Shown here in pieces: positions 17,549-25,272 of a stretch of DNA of 64,000 bases; within the stretch, counting starts at the first letter, position 1, and each line of letters opens with the position of its first letter. This DNA is from Nocardia sp. NBC_01327 (GTDB lineage: Bacteria; Actinomycetota; Actinomycetes; Mycobacteriales; Mycobacteriaceae), in assembly GCF_035958815.1 (NCBI RefSeq), contig NZ_CP108383.1, positions 4,092,001 through 4,156,000 on the forward strand, written 5' to 3'. The notes under the pieces were generated by a model. It worked only from the letters and a program-made list of their open reading frames with translations, searched no databases and had not been told where the DNA came from. The translations under genes were made by a program, and so were the position numbers.

Positions 17549-17786
17549 GCCGTCGTCGCTTCCCGCTGGGCCAGCACGTACGGCTGTGCCATCACGCTGT
17601 AATCGACTGCCGCACACCGTCAGCGGGCCCGCTGCCAGCCGAGATGATCGTTGCCCACCCACCTTCGGGTCTGCCGCGTGATAGTTTCGGTACCGCACGG
17701 TAATCGGTGCGGGTTCAAGCGGTCATCAGGAAGCGCTGTCGGCCAGCCAGTTTGGACGGCCGACCAACGCCCGGGTCGCGTCATGT
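17549..17786. other. Intergenic region without recognised gene
   Basis: Together with the repeat at 17787-17857 this forms a gap of 357 bases between the LppU-like and the second TY-Chap-like gene. No coding pattern or RNA was recognised before the repeat. Confidence 0.45.
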
Positions 17787-17857
17787 CAGTACGTATCTTT
17801 TGCGGTCTGCGCCCGCGAACGAAGGCCAGTTGATCTTGGGGCTGAGGCGATCACGAT
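17787..17857 (+). repeat. Accessory-region repeat, partial copy C
   Basis: CAGTACGTATC, then GCGAACGAAGGCCAGTTGAT and CTTGGGGCTGAGGCGATCACG: the 5' half of the repeat is kept (compare GGCCAGTTGATCTTCC at 18620), the 3' half is lost. Confidence 0.55.
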
Positions 17858-17905
17858 CTGGCGATAACATCGCCGAAGTGATGTGAGATCGAGGATTGGT
17901 GTCGG

Positions 17906-18517
17906 ATGGACCGGAGTCGGAAAGACAGCGATACGGCGTCCGCCGTAGATGCTGTATGGGAATGGTTTTCCGCAGCGTTGGCCTGGTCGCTGTTCACGCT
18001 GCCAGAGCAAGGCATTCGTATCTTGTCGACAGACTGCGGATATGTACAGTTCTTGCGTACTCGCACCATCTTGCAGTGCGAGGTTTCGTCCAACCACATG
18101 CTGGGCGTGCAACGGATTTCTGCCGATGGCGAGGCTCTGCTCGCCGCTGACGGCTGGGAGTTGCCCGGGGCCGACAGCAACTGGGTCCTGGAAATCCGGA
18201 GTCCTGGCGAGTACACGATCTACGAACACACTGCCGCTTCTATCGTGTCGGCCTTGCGTGACGTCCTCGAGCTGTCACTCCCTTTCGAGTTGGAGACCAA
18301 GGGATGGATCACCGACTGGTGGGACACAACCGACCCGGAATATCGATACGCGATCAGAGGTGTCGGACTGCTGTCTGGTTTCTGGCCGAGCGATCGCTCC
18401 GCTTCCGAGCTCCTTCGATTCGTCGAGGCAGGATGGGCGGAGCTGGCTGAGAGTAAACGACCTGGGACGTACTGGCGTATCGCCGAGGGCGGTGTGCGGT
18501 ACCCGGTTGATCGCTAG
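17906..18517 (+). CDS. TY-Chap-like/YbjN-like small protein
   Basis: This 203-residue soluble protein reads VDAVWEWFSAALAWSLFTLP, GYVQFLRTRTILQCEVSSNH, LLAADGWELPGADSNWVLEI and AASIVSALRDVLELSLPFEL. The order (aromatic helix, beta strand with YVQF, LGW-like motif, C-terminal helix ending in a regulator-like LRDV) parallels the C-terminal half of the protein encoded at 15936-16937. I infer the same TY-Chap/YbjN-like fold. Repeat copies lie on both sides of the gene. No signal peptide or membrane segment. Confidence 0.55.
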   Translation: MDRSRKDSDTASAVDAVWEWFSAALAWSLFTLPEQGIRILSTDCGYVQFLRTRTILQCEVSSNHMLGVQRISADGEALLAADGWELPGADSNWVLEIRSPGEYTIYEHTAASIVSALRDVLELSLPFELETKGWITDWWDTTDPEYRYAIRGVGLLSGFWPSDRSASELLRFVEAGWAELAESKRPGTYWRIAEGGVRYPVDR

Positions 18518-18592
18518 CACAAGATTGAGCACAGACCGCCTATCGACGTCGTCCCGGTCCTAACCCAGCCTCGCCCTCAATTCGGCAGTACG

Positions 18593-18706
18593 GTGCGTTC
18601 CGCCGGCCTCGGATGAGCACGGCCAGTTGATCTTCCGCGAGCGCGCGGTGGCCGGTTCGATCAGCTCGGTCAGCGGCATGAGCGCGTGTCGAGTGCATCG
18701 TTGCGA
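18593..18706 (+). repeat. Accessory-region repeat, copy D
   Basis: Preceded by TTCGGCAGTACG, it runs GTGCGTTCCGCCGGCCTCGG, GGCCAGTTGATCTTCCGCGA, GTGGCCGGTTCGATCAG and GGTCAGCGGCATGAGCGCG. It lies between the TY-Chap-like gene and the next gene and gives the fullest match to the consensus. Confidence 0.7.
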
Positions 18707-18716
18707 CTTCCCGATC

Positions 18717-19247
18717 ATGGTGCCGCAGAATGACTTCGTGGACGCTGTAGAGATCGCTCAGGCCCTGGATGAGGTATTCGATCAGGGCATCGTGTACCAC
18801 GGCTTCGCTGACTACATGCGTGACTACGACATCTTCATCTACGCGACTGCTGATCCCCGGACCGGTATCAAGCCGGAGTATCTGCGGTACCGCTTCAAAT
18901 ACTGTGTTCGTGCCACAGCGACGACAGCATTGCCAGTTGAGGTCTGGGCGCGCTCACTCGACGATCGACTCACAAACTATGAAACTGGTGGTGACATGGA
19001 CGGGTACGTCTGGGGAGTCTGCTGGCAAGAGCTGTATCCGGGCGCGAAACTCCAACTCGATTCTGACGAGGCCCAGGCCTGGTCGGCGCACCTCGACCGC
19101 CCCTTCTACGAGGCGAAGATCGAGACCAACGGTCACAATCTTTCGCTGATCTTTGCCGACCTCGAGGTCGAGCCCGTCGAGGCGGGAGTGACACCGTTCG
19201 TGATACCGCGTGAAGGTGGTCCGGATTTCAAGTTCCCAATTCCGTAG
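18717..19247 (+). CDS. YxiG-like putative immunity protein
   Basis: A 176-residue soluble protein: VFDQGIVYHGFADYMRDYDI, ADPRTGIKPEYLRYRFKYCV, VWARSLDDRLTNYETGGDMD, GYVWGVCWQELYPGAKL and PFYEAKIETNGHNLSLIFAD. This is a well-conserved actinobacterial pattern that I associate, with moderate confidence, with YxiG-like domains. In Bacillus YxiG lies beside an LXG toxin gene and is thought to be its immunity protein. ATG 18717 is chosen because upstream codons are repeat sequence (copy D). No toxin gene is in the window. Confidence 0.6.
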   Translation: MVPQNDFVDAVEIAQALDEVFDQGIVYHGFADYMRDYDIFIYATADPRTGIKPEYLRYRFKYCVRATATTALPVEVWARSLDDRLTNYETGGDMDGYVWGVCWQELYPGAKLQLDSDEAQAWSAHLDRPFYEAKIETNGHNLSLIFADLEVEPVEAGVTPFVIPREGGPDFKFPIP

Positions 19248-19318
19248 CACAGCGTCGCCCGACGCTGGCTTCTGCGAGTTCACGCCCCGCATGGATTCGT
19301 ACGAAAATCGGCATTATG

Positions 19319-19415
19319 GTGCGTCAACGGAGCCGGGTTGGTCTCTGTCCGTTGATCTTCCTGCAAGCCGCGTGGCCGGTTCGAACCGCGCGCCACGCGG
19401 CAAAGAGGACGTTCC
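19319..19415 (+). repeat. Accessory-region repeat, copy E
   Basis: About 97 bases, GTGCGTCAACGGAGCCGGGT, TCCGTTGATCTTCC, GCGTGGCCGGTTCG and CGCGCGCCACGCGGCAAAGA. Same orientation as copies A, D and F; it lies between two convergent genes. Confidence 0.75.
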
Positions 19416-19459
19416 TTCCGACCGTGGGGCCGGAGGTCCTGCAAGTATCGCGTCGGCGA

Positions 19460-19948
19460 TCACAGGGGAAGGTCACCCACGATGCGTGCACCGCTGTCGA
19501 AGGTGAGAGTCAGTACCTCATCCTTCGTCTGTGCACTGGCTAGTCGGCATCGCAACAAACCTAGGACTGGGCCTGCCGTGCGGGGGTCGTCCTCGGTTCG
19601 GACAGCCCATTCCTTGCCCTCGGCGTCGATGAATTGGAAATCGTTGAGATCCAGATGGGGATCGCCTGCAGCGCGCGGGACCGGGTCGAAGAGAACGATG
19701 CGCACCCAGCCGCTCCAGACCCATACCTGCTCAACTTCTAGGCCGGACAATCCCGCGTACCAATCTGCAACCACGATCGGCAGCGTACTGGCGACCAGTA
19801 CTTTCCGTGGGCCGAGATGCTCTCGATTCGTTGACCTTCGGCGGCAGGCGGTCAGGCCTATGTCGGTCCGCCCGCGTCGCGGCAATACAGGATGCGCGCG
19901 AACTCGGGCAGCGAGCGCCTCGGACAATGGCCAGAACCTTGTCGTCAC
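19460..19948 (-). CDS. DUF6188-like protein, 5' end abutting an IS element
   Basis: The 162-codon frame contains IVVADWYAGLSGLEVEQVWV, VRIVLFDPVPRAAGDPHLDL, EWAVRTEDDPRTAGPVLGLL and LTLTFDSGARIVGDLP, a beta-rich pattern like DUF6188 proteins. Those usually continue with a YEAW-like end that is missing here, so the 3' end may be shortened. The recognisable domain starts only near residue 50. GTG 19948 is the first start in host DNA; the IS inverted repeat ending at 19950 supplies GGGGGGAG six bases upstream of it. The original start is uncertain. Confidence 0.5.
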   Translation of the reverse strand: MTTRFWPLSEALAARVRAHPVLPRRGRTDIGLTACRRRSTNREHLGPRKVLVASTLPIVVADWYAGLSGLEVEQVWVWSGWVRIVLFDPVPRAAGDPHLDLNDFQFIDAEGKEWAVRTEDDPRTAGPVLGLLRCRLASAQTKDEVLTLTFDSGARIVGDLPL

Positions 19949-20016
19949 GTGAGGCTCCCCCCGATCGGTGGACACCTGATTAGCAGGACGACAAGTCCTG
20001 TTGAAAGGATGTCCCT

Positions 20017-20340
20017 ATGCCTCCTCGCAAGCGTCGGTCGTTCACGACCGAGTACAAAGTCGAGGCCGCGCACCGGGTAATCGACACCGGGCGCACGATC
20101 GCCGAAGTCGCCCGCGAGCTCGGAGTGGGTGAGCCAGTGCTGGGCGGCTGGGTCAAAGACGAACGCCGCCGCCTGGCGGCCGCCGAGGTCCATGGCGAGG
20201 CGCCGTTGAGCCCTGCTGAGCGAGCCGAGTTGCTCGCTTTGCGCAGGCGAGTCTCGGAGCAGGACAAGGACATTGCGTTCCTGAAAAAAGCTTCGGCGTA
20301 CTTCGCGGCGATGCAGCAGAACCGGCCCGGTTCGAGCTGA
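20017..20340 (+). CDS. IS3-family transposase OrfA
   Basis: A 107-residue protein with the helix-turn-helix start FTTEYKVEAAHRVIDTGRTI and IAEVARELGVGEPVLGGWVK, followed by a leucine-zipper-like region (LSPAERAELLALRRRVSEQD, then IAFLKKASAYFA). It is the DNA-binding part of the transposase. A TGATG junction at 20338-20342 couples it to OrfB. AAAGGATG upstream serves as ribosome binding site. Confidence 0.9.
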   Translation: MPPRKRRSFTTEYKVEAAHRVIDTGRTIAEVARELGVGEPVLGGWVKDERRRLAAAEVHGEAPLSPAERAELLALRRRVSEQDKDIAFLKKASAYFAAMQQNRPGSS

Positions 20341-21239
20341 TGGCCGCGGAGTGCGCCGCCCCGCAGATCACCGGCGCTCGGACCGATATCACCCGCATGG
20401 CACGCCTGTTGAGCGTATCGACCTCGGGTTTCTATGCCTGGTGCCAACGCGCGGCGGCCACCGTCCTGACTGATCGGCAGCAACGCCGCGCTGATCTGAC
20501 GGTGAAAATCCAAGTCGTTCACACCGATTCCGACGGCACCTATGGTGCGCCGCGCATCACCGCTGAGCTGCGTGAGCAGGGTGATCGGGTGTCGGAGAAG
20601 ACGGTCGCGGCGATCATGGCCGAGATCGGATTGGCCGGGATCAGCCCGCGCACCTTCAAAATCCGCACCACCATCACCGATCCCGCCGCGTCGTTCCCGC
20701 CGGATCTGGTGGATCGCGACTTCGACCGGGGCCGCCTCGATGCGGTGTGGACCTCGGATATCACGTATCTGACCTGCGGTGAAGGCGACATGTACTTGTG
20801 CGCGATCCGCGATGAGCACTCCAGAAAGGTGCTCGGCTGGACAGTGGCCGAGCACATGCGCACCGAAATGGTCACCGACGCTGTCGAATTGGCTGTCGCC
20901 ACTCGCGGCGGTTCGTGTGCGGGCACGATTCTTCACTCGGACAGGGGCGCCCAATACACGGCGGGCGCCATGGCCGCCGTTTGCTCGCGTCACGGGCTGC
21001 GCAGGTCGATGGGTGCGACCGGAATATGCTGGGACAACGCCGGCGCGGAGAGCCTGTGGTCGACGTTCAAGCACGAGTACTACTACCGGCACACTTTCAC
21101 CACGAAGTCGGAACTCGTTGCTGCAGTTGACAAATGGATGAATCGGTACAACACTCGGCGACGCCATTCCGCGATCGGAATGCTCAGCCCCGACCGCTAT
21201 GAGCGGTCACTCCACGCGGCCGATTCCTCGGCCGCATAG
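20340..21239 (+). CDS. IS3-family transposase OrfB (DDE integrase core)
   Basis: A 299-residue catalytic subunit with an HTH_21-like part (TDSDGTYGAPRITAELREQG) and an rve domain. The DDE residues lie in AVWTSDITYL, ILHSDRGAQYT and CWDNAGAESLWSTFKHEYYY, and the end has NRYNTRRRHSAIGMLSP. All expected residues are present, so the element is probably still mobile. It ends seven bases before the right inverted repeat. Confidence 0.92.
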   Translation: MAAECAAPQITGARTDITRMARLLSVSTSGFYAWCQRAAATVLTDRQQRRADLTVKIQVVHTDSDGTYGAPRITAELREQGDRVSEKTVAAIMAEIGLAGISPRTFKIRTTITDPAASFPPDLVDRDFDRGRLDAVWTSDITYLTCGEGDMYLCAIRDEHSRKVLGWTVAEHMRTEMVTDAVELAVATRGGSCAGTILHSDRGAQYTAGAMAAVCSRHGLRRSMGATGICWDNAGAESLWSTFKHEYYYRHTFTTKSELVAAVDKWMNRYNTRRRHSAIGMLSPDRYERSLHAADSSAA

Positions 21240-21313
21240 AACCCCCGTCCACCATTTGGGGGGAACCTCAACGTGCCACGCGAGCGCGAACCTGCTCGGA
21301 GAGCCGTCCAGGC

Positions 21314-21717
21314 TCAGGCCAAGGCTCGGCGGGCATCCGCGTAGGCAGCCGTCCCGATCGTTGTGTAGTCCATCGCGTAGCTCCACATCGCGAACAGCTG
21401 TTGATCCTCGCGTTCATATGTTTTCCCGAAGCCGTTGTCCAGGACCTCATTCCAGCCCAAGCCTTGGCCGTAGTGAGCAAATAGGCAGGCGTTGCGTTCT
21501 GCGGCCGCGGCTTCGGACTCGGCAGGCGTCTGAAAGATCACCTCATGCAGCTCCGCGTACCAGTACGTCAGGAGGATCCGACCGGCAGGGACCCGAAGGC
21601 AGAGAACGAACGAGTCCGGGGGACCTCGGCTTCTTCGGTCCACCACTCGAAATCGCCGGGGTCGGTCAGTTCGTCAGGTGTAGTTAATAGATCGATCAGG
21701 CGTAGCTCATGCGTCAC
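21314..21717 (-). pseudogene. Frameshifted small gene, unknown function
   Basis: From GTG 21717 the frame reads VTHELRLIDLLTTPDELTDP, then GDFEWWTEEAEVP. It loses its continuation, which is found one frame over as PDSFVLCLRVPAGRILLTYW, EVIFQTPAESEAAAAERNAC and YAMDYTTIGTAAYADARRAL. One extra C in the C5 run of GAGGTCCCCCGGAC would give GluValProProAsp and restore a single frame of about 134 codons. A one-base deletion in a homopolymer is the simplest cause; a sequencing error is the alternative. No family is recognised. Confidence 0.6.
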
Positions 21718-21798
21718 GGCGAAACGCACCCCCCGGCTCTATGTTTCGCTCCGGAATGTCGCCTGGTAGCCGAGTCGAGCCGGTACTCGTCGAAGGTA

Positions 21799-22140
21799 GT
21801 GCGGGATCTGCGCTACGACGGCGATCTCACCATCGCCATTCAGGGCCGTCGCTTCTCGTACGCGAAGGTGGTGTTCCGCGCACCCGTAGGGTTCCGGGTA
21901 CTGAACGAAACAGACGTCACCGAATACTGGAATACCTACAGCCAACCTCACGGCTGGTTGTGGGAAGTCCTTCGAGGTGGCTGGCTCGAGATGGAGCGTC
22001 AGCGCCCTAGGTTTTGGCGGGGTGAGCAGGCTGGTCTTCGCGAATACTTCCTCGTGGACGAAGACTGCATCAATGTGCTCGCCTGGGAACCGCCTGAAAT
22101 CATCGATCTCGGAACAGACCCCACGAGGGCCATGGATTAG
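21799..22140 (+). CDS. Putative immunity-like small protein, unknown family
   Basis: About 113 residues: VVRDLRYDGDLTIAIQGRRF, FRVLNETDVTEYWNTYSQPH, GWLWEVLRGGWLEMERQRPR and LREYFLVDEDCINVLAWEPP. The aromatic GW..EV..GGW region and acidic end resemble small immunity-type proteins, but I cannot name the family. The start is uncertain: GTG 21799 or ATG 21709, the latter adding 30 residues of poor composition and overlapping the divergent frameshifted gene. It is followed directly by a repeat copy. Confidence 0.5.
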   Translation: MRDLRYDGDLTIAIQGRRFSYAKVVFRAPVGFRVLNETDVTEYWNTYSQPHGWLWEVLRGGWLEMERQRPRFWRGEQAGLREYFLVDEDCINVLAWEPPEIIDLGTDPTRAMD

Positions 22141-22238
22141 TACAGAGCCGAATCCGCGGGCCTCGAATCGGCCTGGCCCGTTGATATTCCGCTACGCCGC
22201 TGGCCAGTTCGATCAGCGAGGTACACGGCGTGAGCGGA
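22139..22238 (+). repeat. Accessory-region repeat, copy F
   Basis: AGTACAGAGCCG, then GCCTGGCCCGTTGATATTCC, GCTGGCCAGTTCGATCAGCG and GTACACGGCGTGAGCGGA. It begins at the stop codon of the preceding gene and has the same orientation as the other copies. Confidence 0.7.
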
Positions 22239-22411
22239 TATCGCTATTGGCCGTTCCGATCCAGTACGGAGGTCTATCTGCAGCACCGGCCGCAGACGGG
22301 ATAGACAGAGCGCATCTAAGATCTGCTCCATGACGTCACGAAGGTCGTATGCCTCGTAGGTCCCCGCGCGTGGTACGCGCCACCCTGACTGGTCGTTCAG
22401 GTTGCCCCTCA

Positions 22412-22831
22412 GTGAGCACGTTGCTGATCAGCGCCTGCCCCGGACCACCGATTTGCAGTGCCGTACATGCGTACCTCTTTGTTGATGGCGTCGACTTCAT
22501 CACCCGCAGCAACAGCGGCGCGGTCGGCGGCCACCTGAGCCAGCTACTCAGGCCGGGAGGACCGCTCTATCCGACTGGGCAAGCCCGGACCGTACAGGTA
22601 ACTGAGCAGGATGAAGCGTCCAGCGGCTCCTCGGGAGTCGAGGTCCGGGTCAAACTCCGAGGCCAGACTGTCATCTGGAGCGATCTGATGTACCCCGGCG
22701 CCGACGACCGGGTAGTTGAGGAAGTTCGCTTCGACCTGAGCCAGTACCTAGCTGAGATCGAGCGAGGCTACTGGCAGAGCCTGCGGCAATCAGATGCGGC
22801 TTCCGGTCCGCTTCACGTGGACCGCGGGTGA
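22412..22831 (+). CDS. Conserved hypothetical protein
   Basis: A 139-residue soluble protein: AYLFVDGVDFITRSNSGAVG, QLLRPGGPLYPTGQARTVQV, VEVRVKLRGQTVIWSDLMYP and VRFDLSQYLAEIERGYWQSL. The FVDG..., LL.PGGPL and F(D)..QY..E(I/V)ER spacing is a pattern I know from uncharacterised actinobacterial proteins, also common in orphan small-gene clusters. GTG 22412 is the start nearest the conserved part. No signal peptide; function unknown. Confidence 0.6.
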   Translation: MSTLLISACPGPPICSAVHAYLFVDGVDFITRSNSGAVGGHLSQLLRPGGPLYPTGQARTVQVTEQDEASSGSSGVEVRVKLRGQTVIWSDLMYPGADDRVVEEVRFDLSQYLAEIERGYWQSLRQSDAASGPLHVDRG

Positions 22832-22993
22832 CGACCTGCCCGTCCACGGCACGGTCGATTCGCCGTCGCGCTTCGGTGTAGGCCGCGGCTACATCATCGG
22901 CTGCCGCTGCCACGGCAATTTCCAAGGCCGCACACCGGCCTGGCAAGATCGTTCGGAGCCGGAGCGAATGTGTTTGTCCGGTGGGGAGATTCG

Positions 22994-23578
22994 ATGGGTG
23001 GGAGCTCAATGATGCGATTTGTTCTTGCGTTGGTCGGTGCTGCGGCTACGGTCGCCGCCGTGACCAGTTGCGGCACCACAACCTCGGGGACGGCCAGCCC
23101 TGCGCCTACCAGTGTGACGACCAGTTCGCCCACAACGACCGCTGATCGCGCGGCGGGCCTGGGGCCGGCGTCCAAGACTGCCTGTTCTACTTTTCTGGCC
23201 GAAAGCCAGTCCGACAAAGAGGATCTGCTGCGTCAGATCGCCGGCGAGAACCCCGGCTGGCACAGCTCGAGTGTTGGCGAACTGGGCGTCACCTGGGCGG
23301 AAATGAATTGCAAGGACAAAGGAACCCAGGCAATCGGGGTCGCCTTGGACGTCAATCCCTCGACCGAAGTGCATGCCACCAACGTCGCGGACATGACCTG
23401 TCACGACTTCCTGGCCAAAGACACAGACGACGACACCGGCATCGCGCTCATGCAGGAGCTGTCGAAGGAGAAACCTGGCATCGGCGCCGTCGGCCCGTTC
23501 GGCACGCTGGTCATGGTCCGCATCGAATGCAAGAAGCCCGGCGCGGACAACAAACCCTTGTCCGCAGTAGCCAAATAG
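22994..23578 (+). CDS. Putative lipoprotein
   Basis: A 194-residue protein starting at ATG 22994 behind GGGGAG. A lipoprotein signal (FVLALVGAAATVAAVTSCG) is followed by a Thr/Ser/Pro-rich spacer and a mature domain of about 140 residues. The domain carries CSTFLAESQSDKEDLLRQIA and MTCHDFLAKDTDDDTGIALM. The second motif recalls the TC-xFL start of HdeA-like acid-stress chaperones, but the resemblance is short. Three cysteines remain in the mature part. Likely attached to the outer face of the membrane; function unknown. Confidence 0.65.
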   Translation: MGGSSMMRFVLALVGAAATVAAVTSCGTTTSGTASPAPTSVTTSSPTTTADRAAGLGPASKTACSTFLAESQSDKEDLLRQIAGENPGWHSSSVGELGVTWAEMNCKDKGTQAIGVALDVNPSTEVHATNVADMTCHDFLAKDTDDDTGIALMQELSKEKPGIGAVGPFGTLVMVRIECKKPGADNKPLSAVAK

Positions 23579-23841
23579 GCGTCCCAGTCGTCGCCGACAC
23601 GTCGCGGAGTCGGTGTGGTCGCTTTCCAGCCTCGTCTCGACCGACCTCATCGACAATGGTGGTAGCACCGGGTGTCGAGCACAGTCTCCTTGGAGTGGTC
23701 AGCGCCGTGACCGTCGATGATGGGCACATGTCCCGTCGACACCGTCACGGCCGCCGCCATTGCCCTCCACAAGACGCTGCGCGCGAAATACGGCACGTGC
23801 CATCGTTGATCCGCGAAAACTGCTACACCGGAAGGACATTC

Positions 23842-24249
23842 GTGAAGTCCCCGGCGCGTTGGGCCTTGTTCGGTTTGGGAGTGCCGGTGCTGGTCGCCGT
23901 CGCCGTGGCGGTCGGTCTGCTCATCAGCGGGGTCCACGATCTGACGCACACTGCTACCTGTGGCGGCGCTGTGATGGCTCCGATCGATGGATGCGAGGTG
24001 CTGCACGGCCACGTTCGCGGCGATCACGACGTGCACCTCTACTGGCCAGGCGGGCTGATGAAGGGGATGTCTCACAGCGTCCCCGGGGACCTGCAGAGCC
24101 AGGCGCAGATGCAGAGCCATGCTCGCAGCGATGGGCGCGTCGAGGTTTTCACCGGGTCCGCGATACTCGTCGCCCTCGCTTATGTGCCGGTTCGATGGAC
24201 CATCCGTCGGTGGCGGCGACCGCATTCAAGGGGGAATCGCGGTCTCTGA
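23842..24249 (+). CDS. Small two-helix membrane protein
   Basis: A 135-residue protein begins at GTG 23842 (GGAAGGAC upstream). It has one membrane segment at residues 7-30 (WALFGLGVPVLVAVAVAVGL) and another near residues 100-115 (GSAILVALAYVPVRW). Between them lies an extracytoplasmic loop with TCGGAVMAPIDGCEVLHGH. The CGG..M.P.D.C motif recurs in small actinobacterial membrane proteins of unknown function. It is the last of the accessory small genes. Confidence 0.55.
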   Translation: MKSPARWALFGLGVPVLVAVAVAVGLLISGVHDLTHTATCGGAVMAPIDGCEVLHGHVRGDHDVHLYWPGGLMKGMSHSVPGDLQSQAQMQSHARSDGRVEVFTGSAILVALAYVPVRWTIRRWRRPHSRGNRGL

Positions 24250-24494
24250 TCGTGCGCGCGGGATCCGGAGAATCCCGGCAGAATCGATCGGCAGCCGAGG
24301 AGATACGCCCGGCCCAATGATGACGATTCTGTCGAGCACCCGATAGTGGAATTGATCGCCGGAATGGGCGGGATCGGCAACCCGAATCCGCTGTGCCGCT
24401 GATTGTCCGGACGAATCAGCAGTACCGCAAGCAGGGAGAAGTTAGGGCATGTTCCTGATTGCGGGCCTGCTCAGATCTTCCTAGGGTCGAGGGC

Positions 24495-24707
24495 ATGTCG
24501 ATTCGGATGAAACAGCTCGTAGTTGTCGCAGCCATTGCGATCGGGTTTGTCGCACCAGCGGGTTCGGCTGTGGCGCAACCGGTTTCCATCGACTCGGTGT
24601 CCGCGCCGGTACCTGTGGCGGGGTCCTCATCGGCGGATGTGTTCTGTGCCGTCATCCAGTTTCTGAAGGGTGGCTGGGCGGGCCGGGCGACCGACTGCTC
24701 GTTCTGA
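24495..24707 (+). CDS. Small secreted protein
   Basis: A 70-residue protein with a signal peptide (KQLVVVAAIAIGFVAPAGSA, cleavage probably after AVA in AGSAVAQP) and a mature part of about 43 residues with two cysteines (DVFCAVIQFLKGGW, ATDCSF). The mature part ends in an aromatic/cysteine motif that could form a disulfide loop. Similar tiny secreted proteins are frequent in Nocardia. No function can be given. Confidence 0.6.
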   Translation: MSIRMKQLVVVAAIAIGFVAPAGSAVAQPVSIDSVSAPVPVAGSSSADVFCAVIQFLKGGWAGRATDCSF

Positions 24708-24724
24708 CGGCATAGGTTTTCCGC

Positions 24725-25009
24725 TTAACCGACGGGGTGGTAACCGCCGGAGCCGGCGCCCTGCAGCAAGCTCTGGCCCGAGCCGGAATTGCCGATGGTG
24801 TTCCACAGGTTGGACCACACGCTGCCGGGTCCGATGAGGGCCTGCACCGAGCCGGTGGTCAGCAGGTTGTTGCCGAGTGCCGAACCGGAGTCGGCGGCGA
24901 TCGTTTCGGCCGCTTCCGGCGAAGCGCCTGGTGCGGCCTGCGCAATGCCCGTCGCGAGCAGGAGTGGGACGGCGATCGCGGCGGCCGTGAGGACGATCCG
25001 GTGTTTCAT
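24725..25009 (-). CDS. Small secreted protein
   Basis: A 94-residue protein from ATG 25009 with signal peptide (IVLTAAAIAVPLLLATGIAQ, cleavage after AQA) and a Gly/Ser-rich mature part (ADSGSALGNNLLTTGSVQAL, LWNTIGNSGSGQSLLQG). It converges on the other small secreted protein gene. No cysteines in the mature part. The low-complexity glycine-rich composition suggests a cell-wall or surface role, which is inference. Confidence 0.65.
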   Translation of the reverse strand: MKHRIVLTAAAIAVPLLLATGIAQAAPGASPEAAETIAADSGSALGNNLLTTGSVQALIGPGSVWSNLWNTIGNSGSGQSLLQGAGSGGYHPVG

Positions 25010-25272
25010 CAGGGCGTGCCTTTCTGTTGGGGTGCCGATACTACGAAGTCCCCCAACATATGAAACGCCCATATTTCCTTTGGCCGTGCTTGCGGGGTCG
25101 CCGAGTATCGGGTGTGGTTCCCGGCGAGTAGTCGGAACGAAAGGTTCGCTCCGAAGGAGTCGATTCGATACTGGCACAGTAACTTTCACGGCAACGGGCA
25201 AAGTTCGGCATATGCCGCATCGGTAATCCGCTTCCGGCTCGCGCGGTGTCAGTTGCGGGCACACTATGACCC

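Larger units (their letters stand above)
19950..21270 (+). mobile_element. IS3-family insertion sequence (1.32 kb) with 3-bp target duplication
   Basis: Terminal inverted repeats of 24 bases (19950-19973 and 21247-21270), TGAGGYTCCCCCC and GGTGGAC matching with a few mismatches between, bracket two overlapping transposase frames. ACG at 19947-19949 and again at 21271-21273 is the target duplication. Both frames are intact. Confidence 0.93.

Noticed and set aside
17063..17698. 211-codon minus-strand frame opposite the LppU-like gene
   Set aside because: Low-quality composition; the plus-strand protein has a clear membrane anchor and conserved cysteines.
23579..23841. Minus-strand stretch reading DQRWHVPYFARSVLWRAMAA, suggestive of a degraded gene
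   Set aside because: It looks somewhat protein-like but lies in a longer poor frame opposite another gene, and I could not match it to any family.
23308..24249. 313-codon plus-strand frame
   Set aside because: Its first part overlaps the lipoprotein gene in another frame and is Arg-rich; only the end, from GTG 23842, looks like a real protein.
13578..24249. CRISPR array or integron attC sites as explanation of the repeats
   Set aside because: Copies are about 100 bp, diverged, separated by whole genes, show no clear dyad symmetry, and there is no cas or integrase gene.
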